From contig JAEWJS010000172.1 in the NCBI GenBank assembly GCA_023386495.1, positions 1-19,765 on the forward strand: a stretch of 19,765 nt of DNA, in the 5' to 3' direction. The stretch comes from Bacillota bacterium (GTDB taxonomy: Bacteria; Bacillota; Bacilli; Paenibacillales; Paenibacillaceae). Made by a program: the position numbers and the translations under genes. Under the pieces are notes generated by a model, which was not told the origin of the DNA, did no database searches, and was given only the letters and a program-made list of their open reading frames with translations. Each line of letters opens with the position of its first letter. The stretch's first letter is position 1. Positions 1 to 10,919 of the stretch are shown piece after piece.

Positions 1-771
1 GTCAAGCACGCTCTCGAGCTGGCCTTCCTTCTGCCGAATGCGCTTCATCTGTTCCTGCAGGCTGTCGGCCATCGCGTTGATGGCGACGCCCAGCTCGCCG
101 ATCTCGTCCTGCTTCTTCACCGTGACGCGCGCCTGGTAATCATAGTTCTTAATCCGCTTGGCAACGCGCGTAATCTGCTCCAGCGGCCGCGTCAGGCCGA
201 GCGCAACCCGGTAGCTGACCCCCGCAGCCAGCACGAACAGAATCAAGAGACCGACGATGAGCCCGAACCACATCTCCCGTATGCTGCGCTCGAGATCGCT
301 GATGCTGAGCGCCAGCCGGACAATCTGCGAATCCACGCTGCCCGGCCTGTCCGCCATCGCGACATACATCATGTTCTGATCCGCCGTGTCGCTCGTCCGA
401 ATATCACGCCCGACACCTTTCTGCAGCGCGTCCACGATCTCAGGACGAGCGGCATGGTTGTCCATCTTGCCCGCATCGTGATCCGAGTCGCCTAGCACGA
501 TGCCGTCGCCTCGGATGAAAGTGACGCGCGCGTCCGTAATCGACTTATAGTGAGCGGCGAGTTCCGCATAGTGAGCGCGCAGCGTCTGTTCGTCGCCTTG
601 GATCCACTCCGCTGCGTCCATAATGAGTCCGATCTCGCGCACCATGTTATCCTGCTGCGCATTCAGATGCTTGCGCTCGAACGAGTGCGCCATGAACACG
701 CCGGCAGCCAATACCGATAAACCCACCAGCAGGATCATGATCATCGCGAGGCGGGCTCGAAAGCTGTTCAT
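1..771 (-). CDS. PhoR/PnpS-type sensor histidine kinase, N-terminal part (truncated by window edge)
   Basis: Membrane sensor kinase of a two-component system; 257 codons are visible and the frame is open to base 1. The start is ATG at 769-771, preceded on the minus strand by GGAAAGGATGG. Seen: TM helix at residues 8-28; an extracytoplasmic domain of about 130 residues with a GDSDHDAGKMDNHAARPEI stretch typical of the small PAS-like sensor of PhoR/PnpS/WalK kinases; TM helix at 168-189; HAMP domain at about 190-242 (LTRPLEQIT ... DEIGELGVAIN); then the QLESVLD lead-in to a cytoplasmic PAS domain. The PAS, DHp and ATPase parts lie outside the window. The upstream gene on this strand is a BASS transporter, not the phoP-type regulator usually found before phoR, so the partner regulator is unknown. 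Family assignment is firm; a role in phosphate sensing is only an inference. Confidence 0.85.
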   Translation of the reverse strand, partial: MNSFRARLAMIMILLVGLSVLAAGVFMAHSFERKHLNAQQDNMVREIGLIMDAAEWIQGDEQTLRAHYAELAAHYKSITDARVTFIRGDGIVLGDSDHDAGKMDNHAARPEIVDALQKGVGRDIRTSDTADQNMMYVAMADRPGSVDSQIVRLALSISDLERSIREMWFGLIVGLLILFVLAAGVSYRVALGLTRPLEQITRVAKRIKNYDYQARVTVKKQDEIGELGVAINAMADSLQEQMKRIRQKEGQLESVLD

Positions 772-845
772 ACCTGTCCATCCTTTCCGCGTGGCCGTTT
801 ATTCCGCAGCCGTGTGCGTGACCTGTGCAACTAGTGCTTGTGACC
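772..845. other. Intergenic spacer between transporter and kinase
   Basis: Short spacer of 74 bases between the transporter stop and the kinase start. It holds the kinase ribosome binding site. I see no clear terminator hairpin and no strong promoter, so read-through from the fumarase-transporter unit into the kinase gene is possible. Confidence 0.4.
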
Positions 846-1829
846 TTATCCTACCTGCCCCTGCGCAGCTTCGCTAGTCTTCGCATTGTGAAGTTTATGT
901 AAAGCGTAGTGGTGAAGCGTGGCGATCGGCTGCTGCAGCAGGATCGAGAGCACGACCGGCACCGCGGCTTGCGGACTGAAATAGGCAAGTGCGATGACGA
1001 TGCCGAGCGATATGTTGCGAATGCCTGCCGCATACGAGAGCGTCGTCTCCAGCTCGCGGCTCTTAAAAGGCTTCGCGCCGAAATATCCGGCCGCATAGTT
1101 GATTCCGACCAAGACCAGCACCACGGGTACAAGCTTGATCATGTCCTGCCGCATCGCGGCCACATGCGGTTCGATCGCAGCCGAGTTCAACGCGACGATC
1201 GCCACGAAGCACAGCTTCGAGATCGGCGGCGCAATCGGCGCGAGCGCCGGCTGGATCCTGCCCTGCGTCCCTTGATGGAGCAGCATGCCGGCAACGGTCG
1301 GCGCCACGACGATTAACAGCAGATCGAGCATGATCGCAGTCGTGTCCACCTCGATCGATTCGCCGAACAGGACGTGAATGCCCGCGGGCACGAGGAACGG
1401 ACTCAGCAGACTGTCGATCACGACCATCGCCAGAATCATCGCCACGCTCCCGCCGGATAGACCTACCCACAGAATTGCCGATACGCCGAGCGGTATGAGC
1501 GCGAAGAGCACGAGTCCGATCACGAACGGCGAGTCGGTACCGAAGATCAGGCTACCGATTCCGTAAGCCGCAAGCGGGACCAGCGCATGCGCGATCGCGA
1601 ACGTGACCAGCATCGGCAGCGGCTTCCGGAAGACGAGCTTAATCTCTCTGAAGCCGCAGCCGAGCCCCATCGTGAACGCTACGAAGGCGAACAGATACGG
1701 TACGGCGGGGACATAGGACAAAAGTCCGTCCGCACAAAGAAACCCCAGGACAAGGGACCCGGGGATGAACAAGAACATCCATTGTTCGAATGTGCGGTTG
1801 AATGCAAGGCCGAATTGTCTGAGCTTCAT
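846..1829 (-). CDS. Bile acid:sodium symporter (BASS) family transporter
   Basis: Polytopic membrane carrier of 327 aa, probably moving an organic anion with sodium; the substrate cannot be read from sequence. About nine or ten hydrophobic segments span residues 15-305. Family marks are the GLGCGFREIKLVFRKP stretch at 56-70 after the second helix, the polar break SGGSVAMILAMVVIDSLLSPF at 125-145, and the AAGIRNISLG motif at 267-276, which corresponds to the conserved crossover motif of this fold. The start is ATG at 1827-1829. The frame stays open about 41 codons further, but that extension is basic, Arg/Ser-rich and lies inside the fumarase gene, so it is rejected. The ATG follows the fumarase TAA by one base, so the two genes are very probably co-transcribed and translationally coupled; no good ribosome binding site of its own is visible. 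Possible roles are dicarboxylate, pyruvate or other organic-acid transport (inference). Confidence 0.85.
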   Translation of the reverse strand: MKLRQFGLAFNRTFEQWMFLFIPGSLVLGFLCADGLLSYVPAVPYLFAFVAFTMGLGCGFREIKLVFRKPLPMLVTFAIAHALVPLAAYGIGSLIFGTDSPFVIGLVLFALIPLGVSAILWVGLSGGSVAMILAMVVIDSLLSPFLVPAGIHVLFGESIEVDTTAIMLDLLLIVVAPTVAGMLLHQGTQGRIQPALAPIAPPISKLCFVAIVALNSAAIEPHVAAMRQDMIKLVPVVLVLVGINYAAGYFGAKPFKSRELETTLSYAAGIRNISLGIVIALAYFSPQAAVPVVLSILLQQPIATLHHYALHKLHNAKTSEAAQGQVG

Positions 1830-1830
1830 G

Positions 1831-3390
<1,560 letters not shown>

Positions 3391-3450
3391 ATCGGTAAGG
3401 GATCTCCTCTCATGAACGATTCAATGATTTCGAATTCAACCTATACTACT

Positions 3451-3479
3451 ATAATAATGGAGCGTTCACCTCCGGTCAA
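3451..3479 (-). promoter_or_regulatory. Sigma-A type promoter for fumarase-transporter unit
   Basis: Read on the minus strand: TTGACC (3479-3474), a 17-base spacer, then TATTAT (3456-3451). Spacing is ideal and each hexamer has one mismatch to consensus. A run of eight T starts just upstream and overlaps the first bases of the -35. The predicted transcript starts about 55 bases before the fumarase ATG. Confidence 0.7.
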
Positions 3480-3531
3480 AAAAAATCCGCCGCAAGGAGC
3501 CAAGCTGATCCAATATCCACCTGAAGGGCGA

Positions 3532-3543
3532 TATGTTAACATA
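3532..3543. promoter_or_regulatory. Perfect 12-base palindrome in divergent promoter region
   Basis: TATGTTAACATA is a perfect inverted repeat in the AT-rich gap between the divergent fumarase and deoxynucleotidase genes, about 57 bases before the GTG start. It could be an operator for a dimeric regulator or simply an AT-rich -10 region. No regulator is identifiable from it. Confidence 0.25.
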
Positions 3544-3585
3544 GATGGATAAGAACGACGCGTTCACATGAGAGATCGAGAGCTG

Positions 3586-3592
3586 AGAGGAG
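3586..3592 (+). promoter_or_regulatory. Ribosome binding site fixing the GTG start of yfbR
   Basis: AGAGGAG lies 8 bases before GTG 3601. This places translation initiation at GTG rather than at the in-frame ATG 3568, which lies upstream of the site and has no such motif. Confidence 0.75.
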
Positions 3593-3600
3593 TTACCGCA

Positions 3601-4218
3601 GTGGGAAGTCATTTCTTCGCTTATATGTACAGGCTCCGTTACATCGAACGGTGGAGCCTTATGCGCAATACGACGCGCGAGAGCGTCGCCGAGCATTCCT
3701 ACCACGTCGCGCTGCTTGCGCACATGCTGTGCGAGATCGGCAACCGCGTATACGGCAAGCAGTTGAACGCCGATCGCGTCGTCAGCATGGCGCTGTTCCA
3801 TGACGCGACCGAGGTGTTCACCGGCGATATCCCGACGCCGGTCAAGCATCATAACCCGAAGATGCTGGCGAGCTTCCGCGAGATCGAGGCAATGGCAGCC
3901 GACCGGCTGCTCAGCATGGTGCCGGAGCCGCTCAAGGGTGCCTACGCACCGCTCTTGGAAGCCAAGTCGCATCAGGCAGTCGAGCCGACGGAGGAAGAGC
4001 GCATACTGCTCAAGTATCTCAAGGCAGCCGACCTGCTGGACGCCTACCTGAAGTGCGTATCCGAGCTGTCTTCCGGCAATCGGGAGTTCGCCGTCGCGAA
4101 GGGCCAGACCGAGCAGTCGCTTGCGCTGCTCGCCATGCCGGAGGTCGAATGGTTCCTGTCCCACATGGCGCCGAGCTTCGGCAAGACGCTTGACGAGCTG
4201 TCGGCCGAGGAGGGGTAA
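3601..4218 (+). CDS. yfbR: YfbR-type 5'-deoxynucleotidase, HD domain
   Basis: Dephosphorylates deoxyribonucleoside 5'-monophosphates in the cytoplasm, helping balance dNTP pools. The product is 205 aa from GTG 3601 (E. coli YfbR is 199 aa). It aligns over its whole length with E. coli YfbR: SHFFAYMYRLRYIERWSLMRN at the N-terminus, then GDIPTPVKHHN and AYLKC. The metal ligands of the HD fold are present: His32 (AEHS), His67-Asp68 (LFHDATEV) and Asp143 (KAADLLDAYLK). The Arg17-Trp18 pair that YfbR uses to favour deoxyribose is kept, as are Glu71 and Asp76. Monocistronic on the plus strand, divergent from fumarase. I see no clear promoter hexamers and no terminator directly after the stop. Confidence 0.92.
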   Translation: MGSHFFAYMYRLRYIERWSLMRNTTRESVAEHSYHVALLAHMLCEIGNRVYGKQLNADRVVSMALFHDATEVFTGDIPTPVKHHNPKMLASFREIEAMAADRLLSMVPEPLKGAYAPLLEAKSHQAVEPTEEERILLKYLKAADLLDAYLKCVSELSSGNREFAVAKGQTEQSLALLAMPEVEWFLSHMAPSFGKTLDELSAEEG

Positions 4219-4510
4219 GGGGGTGAGGTTGACTGCCGTCACGCGTCGTTGCGCCTCGCGCGGGGGCTGCTCAAGATACCGAAGTACAGCGCGATCGTGG
4301 GGCAGTGCAAGCGTGACGGCCGTTGCTTGACGAACTGTACGAAGGGTGGCCAACACAGTACACCATGGTCAGTTGGTGTCGGGGACAACGCGTACGAATC
4401 GGCGGCTATCGACGGTCGGCGTGATCAGCCGTTCCGAGTCTACGCAATAACGGGAAATCGTACATCTATTTCGCGCCTGATCTCTCACAGGCGGTACGCA
4501 GTGTATAAAA

Positions 4511-4568
4511 ATACCACTAATTCCGAAGGATACGCCAGATCTGCCGTATTCCTTAGAATTAGTGGTAG
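4511..4568. repeat. Long imperfect inverted repeat with ATACCACTAATTCC arms
   Basis: Left arm 4511-4534 (ataccactaattccgaagg...) and right arm 4545-4568 (...ttagaattagtggtag) are reverse complements over about 23 bases with a few mismatches, around a 10-base loop. Part of the arm, ggaattagtgg, occurs again at 4606-4616. The pattern suggests a dispersed intergenic repeat or a stable RNA hairpin. There is no T-run after it, so it is not a classical terminator. Confidence 0.6.
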
Positions 4569-4572
4569 AAAA

Positions 4573-4595
4573 CTCATCTATTCAGTTGAAATGAG
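4573..4595. repeat. Small nested hairpin
   Basis: CTCAT (4573-4577) pairs with ATGAG (4591-4595), with an inner TTCA/TGAA stem. It stands between the large inverted repeat and the extra ggaattagtgg copy and is probably part of the same structured element. Confidence 0.35.
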
Positions 4596-4658
4596 CTCAG
4601 GGAGCGGAATTAGTGGGAATATTCTACGCTATCACATTCACGCTCTGAGCATAAAGCC

Positions 4659-4698
4659 AATGAACCTGTTAATAAGCATGGGGCTTAGCAGGTTCATT
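4659..4698. repeat. 10-bp inverted repeat AATGAACCTG/CAGGTTCATT
   Basis: Perfect 10-base arms at 4659-4668 and 4689-4698, with a partly pairing interior (AAGC/GCTT). No T-tract follows on either strand. It could be an element end, an RNA hairpin, or a weak terminator for the minus-strand helicase unit that ends at 4885. Confidence 0.5.
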
Positions 4699-4884
4699 AG
4701 CACGCTCGGCATGCCCGGTTTGCATGGCACGGATTGGCACGCTCGACATGCTTGGCATGCTTGCTTGGCGGCGTCATCCTCCGGCCCGCCGTAAGCGCAA
4801 ATCGGCTGCAGCATGCGCTCGCCAAATCCAGACCGACTCTATCCCTCTGCAGAGAACTTCTTGCCGCGAACCTGCCGTGAACAA

Positions 4885-5088
4885 CTACTCGCGCAGCCGA
4901 TCCACGGCCCGGCGAATATGCTTGAACAGCTCCCGCCATTCCGGGCTCGACTCCGGCCGGATCGCGTCCGGTTCCGGCACCCGCTCGGCAGCGCTGAGCG
5001 CCATGGGCTCCGCTGCGGCCCGGCCTGCCATTCTAGGATGAATCGGCGGCATTGGATTATCGGTCTGATCCGGCTCTGTCGACTTCAT
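4885..5088 (-). CDS. Small hypothetical protein downstream of SNF2 helicase
   Basis: Product of 67 aa beginning MKSTEPDQTDNPMPPIHP, Pro- and acidic-rich in the first half, ending with the basic amphipathic segment WRELFKHIRRAVDRLRE. No known domain is recognised. A near-perfect AGGAGGT (5095-5101) lies 6 bases before the ATG at 5086-5088; an ATG one codon earlier (5089-5091) has only 3 bases of spacing and is less likely. It starts 32 bases after the SNF2 stop on the same strand, so it is probably the third gene of the SWIM-SNF2 unit. The strong ribosome binding site and position support a real gene; function is unknown. Confidence 0.6.
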   Translation of the reverse strand: MKSTEPDQTDNPMPPIHPRMAGRAAAEPMALSAAERVPEPDAIRPESSPEWRELFKHIRRAVDRLRE

Positions 5089-5094
5089 CATGCC

Positions 5095-5101
5095 ACCTCC
5101 T
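5095..5101 (-). promoter_or_regulatory. Strong ribosome binding site of the small ORF
   Basis: AGGAGGT on the minus strand, among the best Shine-Dalgarno matches in the window. It favours the second of two adjacent ATG codons and is the main evidence that this small ORF is translated. Confidence 0.7.
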
Positions 5102-5120
5102 GGTTATCCTGCATGTTCCC

Positions 5121-8092
<2,972 letters not shown>

Positions 8093-8096
<4 letters not shown>

Positions 8097-9673
8097 GGCA
8101 TCAACTTCCCTCTTCTTAATTCTTCCTGCAGCGCCCGCAGTCGCACGTACTTGCCGTTGAACTCCCGCAGATAGCGCTGCCAGACCGCCGTCCGTCCCGC
8201 TGCTTGATATAGTTTTTCGAGCCGCTTCAAGTGCTTGATAGCCGTGCGGTATCCGGTACGGTTCCGCGATTGTATCGCTTCATCGATCGCTTGATGGAAT
8301 ATCGGGATCAAGAGCTCCGGTCGAGCCTTGGCCGCGGTCCGCAAGTCCTGCGGGTCAAGATCATCCGGGCGCGTGCCGATCAGCAGCAGCAGATCCGCCC
8401 ATCGATCGTAGGCGCTTCTCTCCAGCCAATGCGCGGCCAGCTCGGGATAGGAATAGGGCAAATGCTGCTCCATCAGTCCGATCCATATCGAGCGGTCCGG
8501 CTGCTTGTCGTCAGCCGCTCTGCACAGCTTCAGGTAGGGCCGAAGAATAGCCGCATTGCGGCAATCCGACAGCCGGTCGCGCAGGAATAGCATCCACAGC
8601 TCCAGCGCTTCGGCATTATTCGCTCGCAAGCATTGCTCTGCCATGGAATAGACAAGCGCGCTATTGCGTTCGAACGGGGTGCGTGCCAGCGCTTCGACTG
8701 CCTGGTCGTGCCGGCCTTCGCGATAATCCAGATAGGCCTTCGCGGCGTATAGCGCGTGCAGCGCCTTGTCGTTCCCAGTCGTTGCCTCCAACAGACGGTC
8801 CAAGGCCGCAATTTCGCGCTGCCGCCATCGTTCGTAATCGGCCAGCCTCACCCATAGCGTATGATAGAGGTGATCCCATCGCAGCAGGAGGAAGCTCTCG
8901 TCCATGGAGGCCTTCCTCAGCAGCTCGTTCAGATGTATCAGCCATTCCTGCTCGCGGCTTGACAGTTGCTCCGGCTCCAGCTCCGCAACCAGCTCATTCC
9001 CATGCGCGATCCATGGCTCAACGGCACGCGTGAACGACATTTCGTAATAGTAGCGGTTATAAGAATCGGTTGACGCATACGCGCGTTCAACTTGTTCCAG
9101 CACGAAGGCGATCGCGGTCAGCCAATGGAGGCGCTGCGCACGCTTCGGCCAATCCCGCGCCTTGCCCTTCAACTCCTGAAGTACCGGCTGCAGCGGGTGC
9201 AAGGAATGTCTGCAATGCTTCCAGATCTGCCCATGCTTGCGTTCGAACCAGTCTAGCCAGGCAGCCGGGCCGTCCTCGGGTCCAAGCTCCGCCCCCCGCC
9301 GATCCGGATGTCCGAGCGCCCGCTCCTCGTCGGCTGCCATACGCTCCATGATGCTGGCAGGATCGTCGCCGGCGGATTCGCAGTATTGGAAGAATACAGC
9401 GGCCATGTGGCAGCAATAACCCGTGTCCGGGCAGGTGCACGTGCTGTACGCGAAGTCGTCGGCATCGAGCGTAACGGCGTAGACAGATGTGCCGTTCACT
9501 GCGCCGTAGAGCGCATTACCCTCCACGACCTGGGTTACGATTACGCGCCGAGTCCGATAGATATCGAAGCCTTCCCGCTGCAGCTCGCCGGACACATGAA
9601 TCCCGATCTGTTGCTCTAGAACATCGGTCTGCTCCTCTGCCAAACGGTTCGTCGACGCCATCGTCTCAATCAC
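8093..9673 (-). CDS. ywqB: SWIM zinc-finger protein (YwqB-like)
   Basis: Protein of 526 aa encoded directly before and overlapping the SNF2 helicase. Near the N-terminus is a SWIM zinc-binding motif CxCx(n)CxH: Cys79 and Cys81 in STCTCPDTG, then Cys87 and His89 in YCCHMAAVFF. The rest (about 130-520) is helical and rich in Trp, Arg and Leu, with no catalytic motif I recognise. SWIM domains bind DNA or protein, so this is a likely partner that targets or regulates the helicase (inference). Start choice is uncertain: GTG 9673 has AAGGA only 3 bases upstream, while ATG 9661 lies four codons later with AAGGA about 15 bases away; neither spacing is ideal. A strong extended -10 promoter precedes it. 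Confidence 0.88.
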
Positions 9674-9697
9674 TCTTCCTTTTTTAGCCGTCCTTTT

Positions 9698-9703
9698 ATT
9701 ATA
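9698..9703 (-). promoter_or_regulatory. Extended -10 promoter of the SWIM-SNF2 unit
   Basis: On the minus strand TGATATAAT carries a perfect TATAAT (9703-9698) with the TGN extension. No good -35 hexamer is present at the right distance, as is usual for extended -10 promoters. It lies about 25 bases before the first start codon. Confidence 0.6.
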
Positions 9704-9745
9704 TCACAGTCAGACGCCGGATTGCCGCAGAAGGCCGATGAACGC

Positions 9746-9781
9746 GAACAGGCTGCATCCGTCGGCGGATGCAGCCTGTTC
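9746..9781 (-). terminator. 16-bp perfect hairpin after the HD-GYP gene
   Basis: Arms gaacaggctgcatccg (9746-9761) and cggatgcagcctgttc (9766-9781) pair perfectly around a 4-base loop. It sits 15 bases past the HD-GYP stop on the minus strand, where a terminator is expected, but no T-tract follows. It may act as a terminator needing other factors, or as a 3'-end stabilising hairpin. Confidence 0.55.
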
Positions 9782-9796
9782 ATTGCTACTGTCGAA

Positions 9797-10843
9797 TTAT
9801 ACGAGCACTTGCTCGATCTGAATGGCAGGATGGGAACGCAAATCGATGAATGCATGGTCAATCTTGACGAGCGGACGGAGCGGTTCGCTTGTATTGATCA
9901 TGACGATCAAGCCTACTCGGCCGTCGGAGAGCAGCACCTCGTTGCCGACCATCATCTTCATCATCCGGTCGATGAATACGTTGACGATATGCGGGTCGAA
10001 TTCGCCGAATTTATTGCTCTCCATCTGATTCAATATTTTGTAGAATGGGGACGGCTCGTGATAGGACCGCTTACTGGACATCGCGTGGTAGACATCGCAT
10101 ACCGCCACGATTCTGCTGAAGTAATCCATCTCGCCGCCGCGAATGCCGTAAGGATAACCGCTGCCGTCCTGGCGTTCGTGATGCTGCAGCGCGACCATCA
10201 GGTCGCGCTCGGTGGCGCCGGACGTCGTCTGCAGCATCTCGTAGCCGAACTCCGGATGCTTCTTGATCAGGGCAAATTCGTCGTCCGTCAGGCGGCCGGG
10301 CTTGTTCAGCACCTCAAGCGGAATGCGCATCTTCCCGACATCATGCAGCGTAGCCGCCATCGCCAGCTCCGTTACATCCGCGTCGCCGAGCCCGAGCCAC
10401 TTGCCCAGCAGCGCGGCCAATATGCCGACTCCGATATTATGCCGATACGTATAGTCATCCTTAGCCTGCAGGTTATGGAGCAGCCCGAACAGATGCGGGT
10501 GCTCGGCTGCCTGCGCAATGTGAGGCATGACCTCCTTGCGGATGTCTTCGATCGGCACCTTCTGATTCGTACGGATTTCGTCAAAATAAGCCTGTACCTT
10601 ATGCGTTGCCCGCTCAACTTCTTCTCTGCACGACTCCTGCTCGGCCGCGAAGCCGACGACGCGCACATCGCCCTCGAATAGCTCGATGCGATGATCTTGC
10701 ATGATTCGCAAATACTTATGATCGAGAATCGTTCCCGATTCTACCAATAGAAGGCCTGCCTGAGTATGAATATCCCGCGTAAGTTGTTTGCCTACGAAGT
10801 CGGTAAGGGATGATTGAGCGTCTTTATGCCGCAAGCCGATCAC
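9797..10843 (-). CDS. HD-GYP domain cyclic-di-GMP phosphodiesterase
   Basis: Cytoplasmic 348-aa protein expected to hydrolyse c-di-GMP and so favour motility over biofilm. The N-terminal ~110 residues form a short regulatory region seen in Paenibacillus/Bacillus HD-GYP proteins; there is no TM segment, PAS or receiver domain. The HD-GYP domain covers about 125-300: His135 (YRHNIGVG), His167-Asp168 (LHDVGKMRIP), His196 (KKHPEFG), and HHERQDGSGYP (221-231) with the complete GYP signature. The start is GTG (10841-10843) with AAGGA 6 bases upstream. A TATAAT (minus strand, about 10870) may be its -10. It shares strand with the upstream histidine kinase (76-base gap) but probably has its own promoter. 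Confidence 0.93.
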   Translation of the reverse strand: MIGLRHKDAQSSLTDFVGKQLTRDIHTQAGLLLVESGTILDHKYLRIMQDHRIELFEGDVRVVGFAAEQESCREEVERATHKVQAYFDEIRTNQKVPIEDIRKEVMPHIAQAAEHPHLFGLLHNLQAKDDYTYRHNIGVGILAALLGKWLGLGDADVTELAMAATLHDVGKMRIPLEVLNKPGRLTDDEFALIKKHPEFGYEMLQTTSGATERDLMVALQHHERQDGSGYPYGIRGGEMDYFSRIVAVCDVYHAMSSKRSYHEPSPFYKILNQMESNKFGEFDPHIVNVFIDRMMKMMVGNEVLLSDGRVGLIVMINTSEPLRPLVKIDHAFIDLRSHPAIQIEQVLV

Positions 10844-10919
10844 TTCTTTTCCTTAGACTGTAAGAATCATTATAAGTGCTCGGCATTACAAATGATTTAC
10901 AGAATATAGGGGATATGGA

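Larger units (their letters stand above)
4219..4884. other. 666-base gene-free spacer rich in inverted repeats
   Basis: I find no credible gene here. The one long plus frame (4249-4794) has low-complexity, non-protein-like composition and no ribosome binding site. The spacer holds an exact 10-base inverted repeat gccgtcacgc (4235-4244) / gcgtgacggc (4311-4320), a large imperfect hairpin (4511-4568), a smaller hairpin (4573-4595), another copy of the ggaattagtgg unit (4606-4616), a 10-bp stem (4659-4698), and a stretch with repeated GCATG and GGCACGCTCG words (4699-4770). Base composition from about 4440 to 4700 is more AT-rich than the neighbouring genes. It may be the remains of a small mobile or REP-like element. 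Confidence 0.6.

Noticed and set aside
3466..4356. 296-codon minus-strand frame opposite yfbR
   Set aside because: It runs across a promoter region and opposite a full-length YfbR match; composition is not protein-like.
4249..4794. 181-codon plus-strand frame in the spacer
   Set aside because: It runs through several inverted repeats, has no ribosome binding site, and has a non-protein-like sequence.
9722..10681. 319-codon plus-strand frame opposite the HD-GYP gene
   Set aside because: Antisense shadow; it would include the terminator-like hairpin.
10860..10900. Sigma-D (motility) promoter before the HD-GYP gene
   Set aside because: TAAA and GCCGA-like words occur but the spacing is 11 bases instead of about 15; a TATAAT overlaps and is the simpler reading.
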